A stretch of 64,000 nt of DNA from Calothrix sp. NIES-3974 (GTDB lineage Bacteria; Cyanobacteriota; Cyanobacteriia; Cyanobacteriales; Nostocaceae): the NCBI RefSeq assembly GCF_002368395.1, contig NZ_AP018254.1, forward strand, positions 5,084,001 to 5,148,000, given 5' to 3'. The notes under the pieces are model-generated. The model saw only the letters and a program-made list of their open reading frames with translations. It had not been told where the DNA came from and did not search any database. Both the position numbers and the translations under genes were made by a program. Each line of letters begins with the position of its first letter. The stretch's first letter is position 1. Below, piece by piece: positions 8,615 to 17,474 of the stretch.

Positions 8615-10156
8615 ATGAAAAACTGGCTTCGTGATGGTCTGTTTGCAGCACCCATGCTGTTGTTCTTCTTGACCATGAATCCCACTTTAGCTGTGGAAGC
8701 AAAGACTGATTCCATTGGTCAGGTGACTTCCGTATCCCAACTTGCAGATGTTCAACCTACAGACTGGGCATTTCAAGCTGTACAATCCTTAGTCGAGCGC
8801 TATGGTTGTATCGCTGGATATCCAGATAGCACTTACCGGGGAAATCGTGCTTTAACTCGTTATGAGTTTGCCGCAGGATTGAATGCTTGTTTAGATCGGG
8901 TGAATGAGCTAATTGCCACCTCTACCGCATATTTAACGACTCAGGAAGATTTAGAAATCTTACAAAGACTGCAAGAGGACTTTTCCGAAGAGTTAGCAGT
9001 TTTGAGAAATCGGGTTGATAGACTAGAAGCTCAGACGAAGAAAATAGAAGCACAGCAGTTTTCCACCACTACTAAACTCAGTGGTGAAGTGATTTTTGCT
9101 GTTGCAGGTGTGACTGGTGAAAAAGGTGCTACTGGTCAAGCATTACAAGATAATACAATTTTGGGTACTCGGACACGTCTGGCATTCAATAGTAGCTTCA
9201 CTGGTAAAGACCAGTTAAGAGTACGTCTGAATGCGGGGAATATGACCACCTTTAATGGAAGCGTCACAGGAACAGAGATGACTCGTTTATCCTTTGACGG
9301 TCAGAATAATAATAGTGTTGTTGTTGATGAACTTTTTTATCGCTTTCCACTGGGCAAAAACACCAATGTTTCCCTCATTGCTCAAGGTTATGGTTCAGAG
9401 AATATAGCTCCCTCCCTAAATCCGTTACAGAGTGATGGAGCAGGTGCAATTTCCCGATTTGGTCGCTTCAGTCCTCTCTATCGGATGGCAGATGGACCTG
9501 GTGTTGGTATATCTCATAAATTCGGTAATGCAGTTGAGTTATCAGCTGCATATCGAGCTAGAAACGCTAGTAACCCTGCAACTGATAGGGGGTTATTTGG
9601 TGAAAACACCAGTGCATTGGCGCAATTGACTTTCTATCCAACTAAAAATGCGAGCTTAGGATTAACTTATGTTCATACCTACAACGCAGGTGGAACTGGT
9701 ATCACTGGCGATACTGGAAGTGCAAATGCTATCAGACCCTTTGGCAATGTAGATACGGCGACCAATTCCTACGGTGCAGTTGCTAGTGTGCGTGTGAGTC
9801 CTAAATTTACTTTATCTGGTTGGGCTGGAGTGACTCAAGCAGAAGCGAGAGCCGGTGCAAATGCTGGTAGTGAAGCCACTGTGTGGAATTGGGCTGCTAC
9901 TTTAGCATTCCCTGACTTGGGTAAAAAAGGTAACTTAGGCGGGATTATTATTGGGATGCCACCTAAAGTAACTAGTAATGATATAACTGCTCGTAAAGAC
10001 AATGGTACATCTTTGCATTTGGAAGCTTTGTACCGTTATCAAGTTAATGACCGGATTGCTATTACTCCCGGTTTAATTATGATTCTGAATCCAGAACATA
10101 ATGACAACAACGATACTATCTACACGGGAGTAGTCCGTACCACCTTCAGATTTTAA
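8615..10156 (+). CDS. SLH-domain OprB-type outer-membrane porin (iron-uptake porin class)
   Basis: A 513-aa cyanobacterial outer-membrane porin. Residues 1-29 form a signal peptide. About 45-105 form one S-layer-homology domain (DWAFQAVQSLVERYGCIAGY ... ALTRYEFAAGLNACLDR) expected to bind peptidoglycan. About 108-150 form a coiled coil. The remainder is a beta-rich OprB barrel ending in the aromatic residue F of TTFRF, as outer-membrane proteins do. Proteins of this architecture are often annotated as iron-uptake porins in cyanobacteria. The divergent ferric-iron ABC operon supports a role in inorganic ion passage, but substrate specificity is inferred. It is monocistronic with its own terminator downstream. 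Confidence 0.88.
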   Translation: MKNWLRDGLFAAPMLLFFLTMNPTLAVEAKTDSIGQVTSVSQLADVQPTDWAFQAVQSLVERYGCIAGYPDSTYRGNRALTRYEFAAGLNACLDRVNELIATSTAYLTTQEDLEILQRLQEDFSEELAVLRNRVDRLEAQTKKIEAQQFSTTTKLSGEVIFAVAGVTGEKGATGQALQDNTILGTRTRLAFNSSFTGKDQLRVRLNAGNMTTFNGSVTGTEMTRLSFDGQNNNSVVVDELFYRFPLGKNTNVSLIAQGYGSENIAPSLNPLQSDGAGAISRFGRFSPLYRMADGPGVGISHKFGNAVELSAAYRARNASNPATDRGLFGENTSALAQLTFYPTKNASLGLTYVHTYNAGGTGITGDTGSANAIRPFGNVDTATNSYGAVASVRVSPKFTLSGWAGVTQAEARAGANAGSEATVWNWAATLAFPDLGKKGNLGGIIIGMPPKVTSNDITARKDNGTSLHLEALYRYQVNDRIAITPGLIMILNPEHNDNNDTIYTGVVRTTFRF

Positions 10157-10262
10157 AATATTTCCTGTTTCTTGATTTTCGCCCTAGAGACTTCGTTATT
10201 AAGCCTTTCTTCACGGTTTATCTCAACTTGCTTATGTCTACTCACACCTAGATTTGTTTTTT

Positions 10263-10293
10263 ACTTCCTCCAATTTGTGGAGGAAGTTTTTTC
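10263..10293 (+). terminator. Rho-independent terminator of the porin gene
   Basis: Perfect 9-bp stem ACTTCCTCC (10263-10271) with GGAGGAAGT (10279-10287), a 7-base loop AATTTGT, then TTTTTCT. It is a classical intrinsic terminator 107 bp past the porin stop codon. Confidence 0.88.
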
Positions 10294-11027
10294 TCTTTTG
10301 CCAACAATGCGGTATTGCTTGGGAAAGATTTGGTTCAGATTGCAAAATATTACTTTTTTCAGCCCAAGTACAAAAATTCTGATAACTTACACTCTCAGAA
10401 AAACTATAACGTTAGAGTTTTTTTGATGACTACCGTTACTAGCACAAAAGTATTGTTAGCATTGAGAATTAGCGATTCCAAAGTTCGACAATTGTTGGGG
10501 GAAGGTTAATTGATATCTTGCACCTTTACGTATACATACGTTGAACTTTAAGATATACACGATATAGCTACAGTACCTTTGTTTGCTTTTAACGCTAAAA
10601 TAGTATTTCCAGGTTTATACTGAGTATTTTATTTTCATCAGCTTTTCTTGGTGCAAGATGTGAGTTAATCAACAGAAATCAAGATCAAAATATTAACAAA
10701 TATTAACGCCAGCCAATATATTAGCGGTAGAGCAGTTAGGACTACATCCAAATACACTTAGGAAGCACGCGGACAATGGGAAAGTTGAAAGCATTAACAA
10801 TGAAGCAGGACAAAGGCTTTATAAGGAATACGCCGAAAACCCTTGAGAAACAGCAACGCAGTTGCGCTTTTCGTACTTCAGGCAGGATGTACGCGCTTCG
10901 CGTTGCCGAAGGCTAGGCGCTTCTGTAGCCTTGAGGCTACAGTCCATATTCTATTCTCTTTGTTGAGCAATATAATCGGTACTAATATTTCCGGCAGTCG
11001 ATATAGTATGATAAACCCAATGTTTAA
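10294..11027. other. Decayed DNA upstream of the TnpB remnant
   Basis: No intact gene. A short frame ending near 10509 reads MTTVTSTKVLLALRISDSK but lacks context. The palindrome-rich stretch 10845-10950 (TTGCGCTTTTC...GCTTCGCGTTGCC) is dispersed-repeat-like. The segment just before 11028 appears to hold frameshifted TnpB sequence: in another frame it encodes NPMFN at the place where TnpB proteins have a MxxNxxLA motif. The left end of the transposon could not be located. Confidence 0.4.
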
Positions 11028-11252
11028 CTATGCTTGGCGAAATCAATTTCTGATGCTAGCTGGTATCTTTTTCGGCAGTGGATTGAGTATTTCGCTGGTA
11101 AATTTGGTCAATTAGCAATCAGCGTGCAACCACATTACACATCGCAAAAATGTTCAAATTGCGGTCGGATTGTGAAAAAATCCCTTTCAACTCGCACTCA
11201 TGTTTGTGCTTGTGGGTGCGAGTTAGATAGAGATACAAATGCAGCCATGCTA
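11028..11252 (+). pseudogene. tnpB: TnpB (IS200/IS605) C-terminal fragment, upstream exon-like part
   Basis: From 11028 the frame reads LCLAKSISDASW, a TnpB-typical block. The zinc ribbon follows (SQKCSNCGRIVKK, then HVCACGCELDRDTNAA, the CxxC...CxC pattern), ending at residues ML at 11252. The N-terminal RuvC-like region is missing and a TAA stands in-frame at 11025-11027, so this is a decayed copy. The reading frame is cut at 11252/11253 by the 5' end of the group II intron. The last identifiable TnpB residues reappear after the intron at 13869-13982. TnpB is an RNA-guided nuclease of IS200/IS605 transposons; this remnant cannot be active. Confidence 0.85.
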
Positions 11253-11900
11253 GTGCGATTCGTTCAGTCTAAACCGAGAAATCGGGGGACGACTGGCTCT
11301 CCAAAGTAACCAATAGGTTGAGTACGCACTTAAATCCTTTGGAGATGACAACTACATAATCTTATGAGTGAGAACAAGTATCCTAGAAAGTTCAAGTCTC
11401 ATCCCTAAGACGCTTAGGTGAAAGCATAACCCCTACGGTAGAGACTAGCCATCAATCCGTAAAGCGGGGTTAAAAGCGGAAAGCAGAGGGTAACCTTAAC
11501 CCAAAGCCCGTAAGCAAGTCCATACGGATAGCGTAAGCAAAGATACGTCTGAACCATCGTTACTGCAAACCAGTGAAATAAGGTTGACACACTGGGAGTC
11601 CCAAAAGGGCAATAGTTAGGGAGTTAAGAGGATTTAAATCGACTTAACAGCGTCACCCGAAAACTCGATGGAGAGTATCATCCTATAGTGGACAAACCAA
11701 AGATTATGTGGAACGAAGTAATCCACCTATAGCTCTCAGGATTGGTCGATAACCTGAGTAGTCAGCTAAGACGAAACATCTGGTAAAGCAGGCTATTGGT
11801 GGAAGAGATTGAGTCAGAAGCGAACGCTCTGTGGTAATAGCAGAGATATGCAGACGGACTCACGGTAATACAGAGTGTAAAGTTGAGAGTAGTAGTAGAT

Positions 11901-13775
11901 ATGCCTAAAACAGATTCAAGAAAGAATACTGTAGGATGTGACCAACCTAATATCCTATCTTCGGAAGAAACGGATGCTTTCCTTCGTTGGGAACTAACGG
12001 ATTGGAAGAAGTTAGAACGGAAGGTTTATAAGCTACAAAAACAAATTTACAGAGCGTCTAGTCGTGGAGATGTCAAGAAAGTTCGCAGGCTCCAAAAAAC
12101 ACTGATGAAGTCCCGAAGTGCAAAAACACTCGCAGTACGTCGTGTCACCCAAGATAACCAAGGGAAGAAAACCGCAGGAATGGATGGAATAAAAGCATTA
12201 ACTCCTAAAGAACGTCTTGACTTGGTAGAGAATCTCAAACTTGGGGCAAAGGTTAAACCAACACGGAGGGTTTGGATACCCAAACCCAACGGGGAGAAAA
12301 GACCTTTAGGAATACCGACAATGTACGACCGAGCAGTACAAGCTCTTGTCAAGATGGCTCTAGAACCAGAATGGGAGGGCATTTTTGAACCCAACTCGTA
12401 TGGATTTAGACCGGGACGCTCATGCCATGATGCGATAGCAGCAATATACACAGCCATTAATCAAAAGGCAAAGTATGTATTAGATGCTGACATCGCCAAA
12501 TGCTTTGATCGAATTAACCACGAAGAGCTACTCAAGAAAGTAAATACCTTTCCCACCTTACGAAGACAAATTCGAGCTTGGCTAAAAGCTGGTGTAATAG
12601 ATGGAAAGGAATTGTTTCCAACCAATGAAGGCACGCCACAGGGGGGTGTGATATCACCACTACTAGCTAATATAGCCTTACATGGTTTGGAGAATCTAAT
12701 TAAGGATATGGCTAAAACCTTCGATATGAGAAGACCCGACGGAACTCAATTAAGCTGTCGGGATAAAGAAAAGTCAATATCAGTGATACGATACGCTGAT
12801 GACTTCGTAATTCTCCACGAAGATATAGCAGCAATCCAGAAATGTAAAGAAGTAGTCTCAGAATGGTTAAAAGGCATGGGACTGGAATTAAAACCAAGTA
12901 AAACAAAAATAGCCCACACACTTGAAGAATATGAAGGTGAAAAACCGGGTTTTAACTTCCTTGGATTCACCGTTCGGCAATTCAAAGTCGGTAAATATCA
13001 ATCAGGTAGGGTAAAAGGAAAACTATTAGGTTTTAAGACCATCATCACCCCAAGTAAGGACAGCCAAAAGAAACACTATGCCAAAGTAGCAGAAGTAATA
13101 GACAAATCGAGAGGAATAAGCCAAGCAGGACTTATAAAACATCTCAATCCAATCATCAGAGGATGGTGTAATTACTACTCTACCGTAGTGAGTAAAAAGG
13201 TGTTTGAAAAACTTGAACATCTAGTTGTTTGGAAGCTCTTGAAATGGGGAAGACATCGCCATAGAAATAAAAACCGAAAGTGGTTGAAGAATAAATACTT
13301 CAAAACCATAGATGGTAACTCATGGACATTTGCCACCAGAGAAGAAGGGGATAACCCGATGAAACTCATCAGATATAGCCAAACAGAAATAAAACGCTAT
13401 ATCAAATTAAAAGGCAATGTCTCACCCTACAATGGCGATTTAGTCTATTGGAGTACAAGAATGGGTTCTCATCCTGAAATGCCTACTAGAGTAGCAATAC
13501 TACTCAAAAAGCAAAAAGGAAAATGCCCATGGTGCGGATTAACCTTCAAAGATGGAGATGTCATGGAAATAGACCACATCACCCCGAAAACCTTAGGGGG
13601 AAAAGATGAATATAAAAACTGGCAATTACTCCATCGGCATTGTCACGATAAAAAGACGGCTACGGATGGCAGTCTTGGGAATAAATCTAGCTGTAACAGT
13701 GCTAACCCGAAGCCACTGATTGACCTAAATAATTATATTTGGGTTAATGATATGTTGGTAATGACGTACACATGA
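11901..13775 (+). CDS. ltrA: Group II intron reverse transcriptase/maturase with HNH endonuclease
   Basis: This multifunctional protein helps splice the host intron and copies it into new sites. Domains in order are: an N-terminal RT0-like region; the reverse transcriptase with the catalytic YADD at about residues 298-301; the maturase X domain (about 380-470); and a C-terminal HNH nuclease with CPWC near residue 542, EIDHITPKTLGG and a final RHCHDKK. The length of about 624 aa is typical for cyanobacterial intron proteins. I prefer the ATG at 11901; a TTG at 11883 would add six residues. No frameshift or stop is present. It lies in intron domain IV, between the folded 5' half and domain V. 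Confidence 0.93.
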   Translation: MPKTDSRKNTVGCDQPNILSSEETDAFLRWELTDWKKLERKVYKLQKQIYRASSRGDVKKVRRLQKTLMKSRSAKTLAVRRVTQDNQGKKTAGMDGIKALTPKERLDLVENLKLGAKVKPTRRVWIPKPNGEKRPLGIPTMYDRAVQALVKMALEPEWEGIFEPNSYGFRPGRSCHDAIAAIYTAINQKAKYVLDADIAKCFDRINHEELLKKVNTFPTLRRQIRAWLKAGVIDGKELFPTNEGTPQGGVISPLLANIALHGLENLIKDMAKTFDMRRPDGTQLSCRDKEKSISVIRYADDFVILHEDIAAIQKCKEVVSEWLKGMGLELKPSKTKIAHTLEEYEGEKPGFNFLGFTVRQFKVGKYQSGRVKGKLLGFKTIITPSKDSQKKHYAKVAEVIDKSRGISQAGLIKHLNPIIRGWCNYYSTVVSKKVFEKLEHLVVWKLLKWGRHRHRNKNRKWLKNKYFKTIDGNSWTFATREEGDNPMKLIRYSQTEIKRYIKLKGNVSPYNGDLVYWSTRMGSHPEMPTRVAILLKKQKGKCPWCGLTFKDGDVMEIDHITPKTLGGKDEYKNWQLLHRHCHDKKTATDGSLGNKSSCNSANPKPLIDLNNYIWVNDMLVMTYT

Positions 13776-13794
13776 CAAGTGCTGTATTACTGAG

Positions 13795-13860
13795 GAGCGG
13801 AATGACGGGAAACTGTCACGTTCCGTTTTGGAGAGCAGTAGAGGGGGCGACTCCTTTACT
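13795..13860 (+). ncRNA. Group II intron domains V and VI
   Basis: Domain V (13795-13828) starts GAGCGGAATGAC and ends GTCACGTTCCGTTT around a GAAA tetraloop. It contains the catalytic AGC triad at 13796-13798. Domain VI (about 13837-13860) forms a 10-bp helix, AGTAGAGGGG with CTCCTTTACT, capped by the GNRA loop GCGA. Domain V is the most conserved part of the ribozyme, so the call is firm; the bulged branch-point adenosine was not assigned. Confidence 0.85.
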
Positions 13861-13868
13861 GACTTTAA

Positions 13869-13982
13869 TCATTATTAAATCTTGCAAGACAAGCTAGGGG
13901 AGGGCATCCCCGAAGTCAAGCTGTAGGACTTGTTACCGCTACTCTTTTAGGCGAAAGCCTATTGGAGCAAGTGGCGAGGTAG
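13869..13982 (+). pseudogene. tnpB: TnpB C-terminal fragment, downstream exon-like part
   Basis: After the intron a frame of 37 codons ends LVTATLLGESLLEQVAR and stops at TAG 13980-13982. This resembles the C-terminal tail of IS605 TnpB proteins, which often ends in an (E)ESL-EQV motif. It is the natural continuation of the zinc-ribbon fragment that stops at 11252. If the intron ends at 13868 rather than 13863 the joined frame is open; the exact junction is uncertain. Confidence 0.65.
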
Positions 13983-13992
13983 ATTACAGAAT

Positions 13993-14013
13993 CCCCTCGG
14001 CTAAGGGCAGGGG
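13993..14013 (+). repeat. IS605-type right-end hairpin
   Basis: The stem CCCCT (13993-13997) with AGGGG (14009-14013) encloses CGGCTAAGGGC and is followed by AGTGTCAA. This layout is common at the right ends of cyanobacterial IS200/IS605 elements just after tnpB, where the transposase recognises a subterminal hairpin. Its position 10 bp after the TnpB stop supports the call. Confidence 0.6.
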
Positions 14014-14082
14014 AGTGTCAACACGTTGAGTCCTAATGGCTAGTGCTACGACAAAAATCCCTGCATTGGAATTTCTATATTT

Positions 14083-15309
14083 CTATATTTTGATAAACCA
14101 ACGTTGACGATACATCACCCAAGCAACGATTAGCCAAAATAATAAAGTTATTGTTGCAAATAGCAGGGAACCATTCAAAGGACCGACCCAGGGAACTAGG
14201 ACATTTTCATAGAAAATTGTATACAAATTAGGGGCTTTTTCTCCTGCTCCGATTTTAATCCGCACTAGCAAACGAATTCCTAAAGCTGATGCCACGAAAA
14301 TTGCGATCGCATTTAAACCCATGATTTCAAAGGGTTTACTCCAGGCTTTTAAGCGTCGTACTTCTATCATGTAATAACAAACTGCCAGGAAAATCAACGC
14401 CCATCCAGTTGTATATAATACATAGGAACTTGTCCAAATTTTCTTGTTTAAGGGAAAATGAAATCCCCAGATGTACCCTAAAAATAAACATCCTATACCC
14501 CCTAATACCAAACCCACGCTTGTACGTGTTTGCACTGGTTGCTGGCGTATCCATTCCCCGGTGAAATAACCCATTAATGTACTAGCGATCGCGGGAATCG
14601 TGCTAAATAATCCTTCCGGGTCGCCCATATTATTAAATCCGTCATGTTTGTATAAATGGGCGGCGGGTATAATCATCCTATCGATAAATGCACCGAAGTT
14701 ACCTACTCTGGTCAGGTTTCCGGCTCCGTATTCTGGTACAGGTATATACATCATCGCCAACCAGTACCCTACTAACATCATTGCTACCATCAACCATTGT
14801 CCCCGTCGGGGGATTTTTAACACGATTAATGATGCAAAGAGGTAGCATAAACTAATGCGTTGTAATACCCCCATCAAACGAATGACACTGAAATCAAATG
14901 TCCATATACCTTGATTCCAAAAGCCATTTAAAAATAAACCTAACGCGAATAAAATGGCAGCGCGTCGGCAGATTTTACCGTAGGGAGGGTGAACGTATTT
15001 CGGGGGGACATAGGCATTCACAGGATGATTATTCGCCGCATAATCGGCAAACGCACGTTCCGTTGCACGTAGATTTTCAATTTCGCGATCGCGACTATTT
15101 TCCGTATACTTGGCGAAGGAAAATGCCATCGCCACACCCACAATAAACAGGAAAAAAGGAAATACTAAATCGGTAAAAGTGCAACCATGCCAATCTGCGT
15201 GACGTAGAGGAGGATAAATATTTTTCTCCCCCGCAGGACTAGCCATATTTGCTAATATCATCCCAGCAATGGTTAAACCACGAAATACATCCAAGGAGGT
15301 TAGACGCAT
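14083..15309 (-). CDS. NagX/HGSNAT-like membrane acyltransferase (COG4299, DUF5009)
   Basis: A polytopic inner-membrane protein of 408 aa with about ten hydrophobic segments. The N-terminus RLTSLDVFRGLTIAGMILAN and the following HADWHGCTFTDLVFPFFLF are the hallmark blocks of the family related to heparan-alpha-glucosaminide N-acetyltransferase and bacterial NagX. The histidine in ADWHG corresponds to the position proposed to carry the acetyl group. The likely role is transfer of acetyl groups across the membrane to amino sugars or glycans; no substrate can be read from the sequence. It appears to be a single gene: the intron/TnpB locus lies beyond its 3' end and a repeat-rich spacer before its start. 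Confidence 0.85.
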   Translation of the reverse strand: MRLTSLDVFRGLTIAGMILANMASPAGEKNIYPPLRHADWHGCTFTDLVFPFFLFIVGVAMAFSFAKYTENSRDREIENLRATERAFADYAANNHPVNAYVPPKYVHPPYGKICRRAAILFALGLFLNGFWNQGIWTFDFSVIRLMGVLQRISLCYLFASLIVLKIPRRGQWLMVAMMLVGYWLAMMYIPVPEYGAGNLTRVGNFGAFIDRMIIPAAHLYKHDGFNNMGDPEGLFSTIPAIASTLMGYFTGEWIRQQPVQTRTSVGLVLGGIGCLFLGYIWGFHFPLNKKIWTSSYVLYTTGWALIFLAVCYYMIEVRRLKAWSKPFEIMGLNAIAIFVASALGIRLLVRIKIGAGEKAPNLYTIFYENVLVPWVGPLNGSLLFATITLLFWLIVAWVMYRQRWFIKI

Positions 15310-15697
15310 ACATTAGTAAGAATATCAGGATTATAGAATACAGGATACAGGATACTGTTAGGAATCCAGTGCAATATCAATTTTTATCTCGTAGAATGTC
15401 GCCAACTAGTCACTACTACGTCTACACCCGCATTTCTCACGAAACCCTAAAAATCACAGGGATAGTCCGTAGAAGGAAAATCAATCCGTTACTCAAGGCT
15501 TACAATTTCTTACAATTTACTCGTGAGAAATCCAGATACAGTCAAGTTATAGAGCGCTCATTGACACCACTCACAACTCACTATTCCCTACTCCCTGACC
15601 CCAAAAAACCGACCTTACAATCAAAAAGGATTACTATATATGAATTTTTGTTAAGATATTTATGTCATAAACAATTAGCGAACACATCAGTATAACT
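15310..15697. other. Spacer with fold-back element copy B
   Basis: No gene was called. ACAGGAT heptamers occur at about 15338-15355. Fold-back copy B occupies 15431-15534. A CTCCCTA-type stretch lies near 15585. A plus-strand frame of 148 codons (15249-15695) runs through all of these repeats and shows no protein family, so it is rejected. Confidence 0.55.
15431..15534. repeat. Fold-back dispersed element, copy B
   Basis: Begins CATTTCTCACGAAACCCTAAA and ends TTTACTCGTGAGAAATCCAG. The interior AGAAGGAAAATCAATCCGTT and ACTCAAGGCTTACAA are shared with copies A and D. The terminal inverted repeats (ATTTCTCACGA / TCGTGAGAAAT) are perfect over 11 bp. Confidence 0.85.
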
Positions 15698-16150
15698 ATG
15701 TCGGTAAAAGTTGGCGATAAGGCTCCAAATTTCACTTTACCGTCCCAGACGGGTGCTTCTGTAAGTCTTGAGGATTATCGTGGTAAAACGGTGATTTTAT
15801 ATTTTTATCCCAAGGATGATACCCCCGGTTGTACGGCGGAGTCCTGTGCTTTTCGTGATCAGTATGAAGTATTTAAAGCTGCGGGAGCAGAGGTAATCGG
15901 GGTGAGTGGGGATTCACCGGAATCTCATTCCAAATTTGCTGCTAAGTATAATTTACCTTTTACTTTGTTGAGTGATAAGGGGGATAAGGTTCGCAGTCAA
16001 TATGGTGCAAAAACGATGATGGGGTTGTTTCCTGGACGCGTCACCTATGTGATTGATGGGAATGGGGTGATTCAGTATATTTTTGATTCCATGTTCAATT
16101 TTCAGGGACATGTTCAAGAAACCTTAAAAATTGTCCAGCAAGCAGCTTAA
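15698..16150 (+). CDS. bcp: Thioredoxin-dependent peroxiredoxin, PrxQ/BCP type
   Basis: A 150-aa thiol peroxidase that reduces hydrogen peroxide and alkyl hydroperoxides using thioredoxin. The active-site block FYPKDDTPGCTAESCAFRD contains peroxidatic C45 and resolving C50, five residues apart in one helix, which is diagnostic of atypical PrxQ enzymes. The family arginine and the GVSGDSPESHSKFA segment are present. No signal peptide is seen, so it is cytoplasmic. The ATG at 15698 gives the standard N-terminus VKVGDKAPNFTLPSQ. It appears monocistronic. Confidence 0.95.
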   Translation: MSVKVGDKAPNFTLPSQTGASVSLEDYRGKTVILYFYPKDDTPGCTAESCAFRDQYEVFKAAGAEVIGVSGDSPESHSKFAAKYNLPFTLLSDKGDKVRSQYGAKTMMGLFPGRVTYVIDGNGVIQYIFDSMFNFQGHVQETLKIVQQAA

Positions 16151-16324
16151 CCTGGATTTCTTGCAAACTCCTAAAACTAAAATCTCGTCCATCATCAAAA
16201 CTGGAGTTTTTGTCATTGCACTTCTTCGCGTAGCAATCTCATAATTGCGACAAAGAGCTACGGTTATCCTACTGGATAGGGTTTATCAGGAAGTAGGGAG
16301 TGGAGAGTAGTGGTTTATTGCATT

Positions 16325-16434
16325 AATTTTGATGGGTGAAAAAAAGCGCGTAGTAGCACGAGTCTACGAAAAGCCTGCGGGTATAGCGCCTTGATATTAA
16401 AGCTTTTTCGGGGCTAAAGTCGCTACTACGAACC
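16325..16434. repeat. Dispersed repeat, TTGATGGGTGAAAAAA / GGCACGTAGTAGC type
   Basis: The stretch reads TTTTGATGGGTGAAAAAAAG, then CGCGTAGTAGCACGAGTCTACG and ends GGGGCTAAAGTCGCTACTACG AACCCC. Related copies lie at about 19758-19840, 26140-26230, 33530-33606 and (reversed) 38505-38570. The GTAGTAGC and GCTACTAC ends are inverted repeats. It lies in the spacer between bcp and the minus-strand ACR3-like gene. Confidence 0.65.
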
Positions 16435-16435
16435 C

Positions 16436-17395
16436 CTAATTGACATCCCTGCGTCGAATTAGTAGCAATAGTTGGGAAACCAGCACCATCACTGGTAACT
16501 CAATCAATGGACCAATCACCAAAGCTAGACTAATTAAGGGTTGCATGGGGAAAGCTGAAGCTGCGATCGCCAGGGAAAGGGGGGAATTGCGAGCTAGGGT
16601 GGTGCAACTTAAGCAAGCATATTCTGGGTAGGAAAACCCTAGATAATGTCTGATTCGTTCTGCGAGGATAAAGTTAACCACGAAAAAGAGGAAAACAGGG
16701 ATAAATAGTTCTAGGATTAATTCTGGACGCTGTATGATTACCTGTCCTTGGGAAGCAAAAATACTGGCGATCGCAAAATTCAAACTAATTATTTGCAGTC
16801 CAGATATTTTGGCGAGGATTTGCTGGAAATAAATATCACCTTTGCGCTTCCGTATTATCTGTCGGCTGATTGCAGCTATTAATAAGGGTACAACTAATAC
16901 CAAAAATACACTCTGTAATAATTCAATTGGGTTTATTTCTACCAACCTTCCTGCAAAAATCAAGAGATATACTGGTAATAAAATCACCTGAAGAAGAAGA
17001 TTTAAGGGTAATAAAGCCGTTGCTAAAGCCACATCCCCTCCAGCCACACCCGTAAATACAATGTACCAATCTGTACAAGGTGTGACCATTAACATGAGTA
17101 AGCCGACGCGGAAATCGGGGTTGTTTGCTAAAAAAATAGCTCCATTTACCCAAGCAAAAATGGGAGTCCAGATAAAGTTAATTATCAGACTGACCAATGT
17201 CACCCGCAAATTCCCTAAACCTCGTCTAAAATCCTTTAAGGGTATAGGTAAAAAAGTTGCGTATAACATTAATGCCAATAGGGGAACAATTATCTGGGAA
17301 GCAAGATTAGCAAACCATTCAACCTGAGCTAATAGTAATCCTGCAACAACTGAAAGCAGCACAAGAAACGGCTGTATCCGCTCGAAAAATGACAT
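16436..17395 (-). CDS. ACR3-like transporter (arsenite or bile-acid:sodium symporter family)
   Basis: An inner-membrane transporter of 319 aa with about ten transmembrane helices. The motif MVTPCTDWYIVFTG (about residues 104-117) matches the position of the essential cysteine in ACR3 arsenite exporters, which usually reads APCTAM. A second family block, CTTLARNSPLSLAIA, lies near residue 265. Cyanobacterial proteins of this subgroup are annotated as arsenic-resistance proteins. The motif differs from true ACR3 after the PCT, so the substrate (arsenite, another oxyanion or an organic anion) is uncertain. No arsR or arsC lies next to it. Confidence 0.75.
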   Translation of the reverse strand: MSFFERIQPFLVLLSVVAGLLLAQVEWFANLASQIIVPLLALMLYATFLPIPLKDFRRGLGNLRVTLVSLIINFIWTPIFAWVNGAIFLANNPDFRVGLLMLMVTPCTDWYIVFTGVAGGDVALATALLPLNLLLQVILLPVYLLIFAGRLVEINPIELLQSVFLVLVVPLLIAAISRQIIRKRKGDIYFQQILAKISGLQIISLNFAIASIFASQGQVIIQRPELILELFIPVFLFFVVNFILAERIRHYLGFSYPEYACLSCTTLARNSPLSLAIAASAFPMQPLISLALVIGPLIELPVMVLVSQLLLLIRRRDVN

Positions 17396-17474
17396 TTATT
17401 TAATTTCCAAAGAGCGTGTTTATAGCCTTTCTTATTCTAATGAGATACATCAGAACCCATCCCTCCGCGATCAC

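Larger units (their letters stand above)
11253..13863 (+). mobile_element. Group II intron, about 2.6 kb, with encoded maturase
   Basis: The 5' end at 11253 reads GTGCGA, the conserved group II start. CGCAC at about 11325 could pair with GTGCG. A long structured region precedes the reverse-transcriptase gene, and domains V and VI follow it. The six bases before the intron (ATGCTA, 11247-11252) could be IBS1: they pair fully, with one G-U, with TAGCGT at 11529-11534, a candidate EBS1. The 3' end is placed after GAC at 13861-13863 and is uncertain by a few bases. The intron sits inside a tnpB remnant rather than behind a terminator. All core parts appear present, so it may be mobile. Confidence 0.85.

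Noticed and set aside
10315-10509. Frame ending MTTVTSTKVLLALRISDSKVR
   Set aside because: Starts inside the terminator region after the porin and has no homology that I recognise; likely decayed DNA.
12047-12457. 136-codon minus-strand frame
   Set aside because: Antisense to the reverse-transcriptase coding region of the group II intron.
15249-15695. 148-codon plus-strand frame
   Set aside because: It runs through a fold-back element and heptamer repeats and overlaps the NagX-like gene start on the other strand; no protein features.
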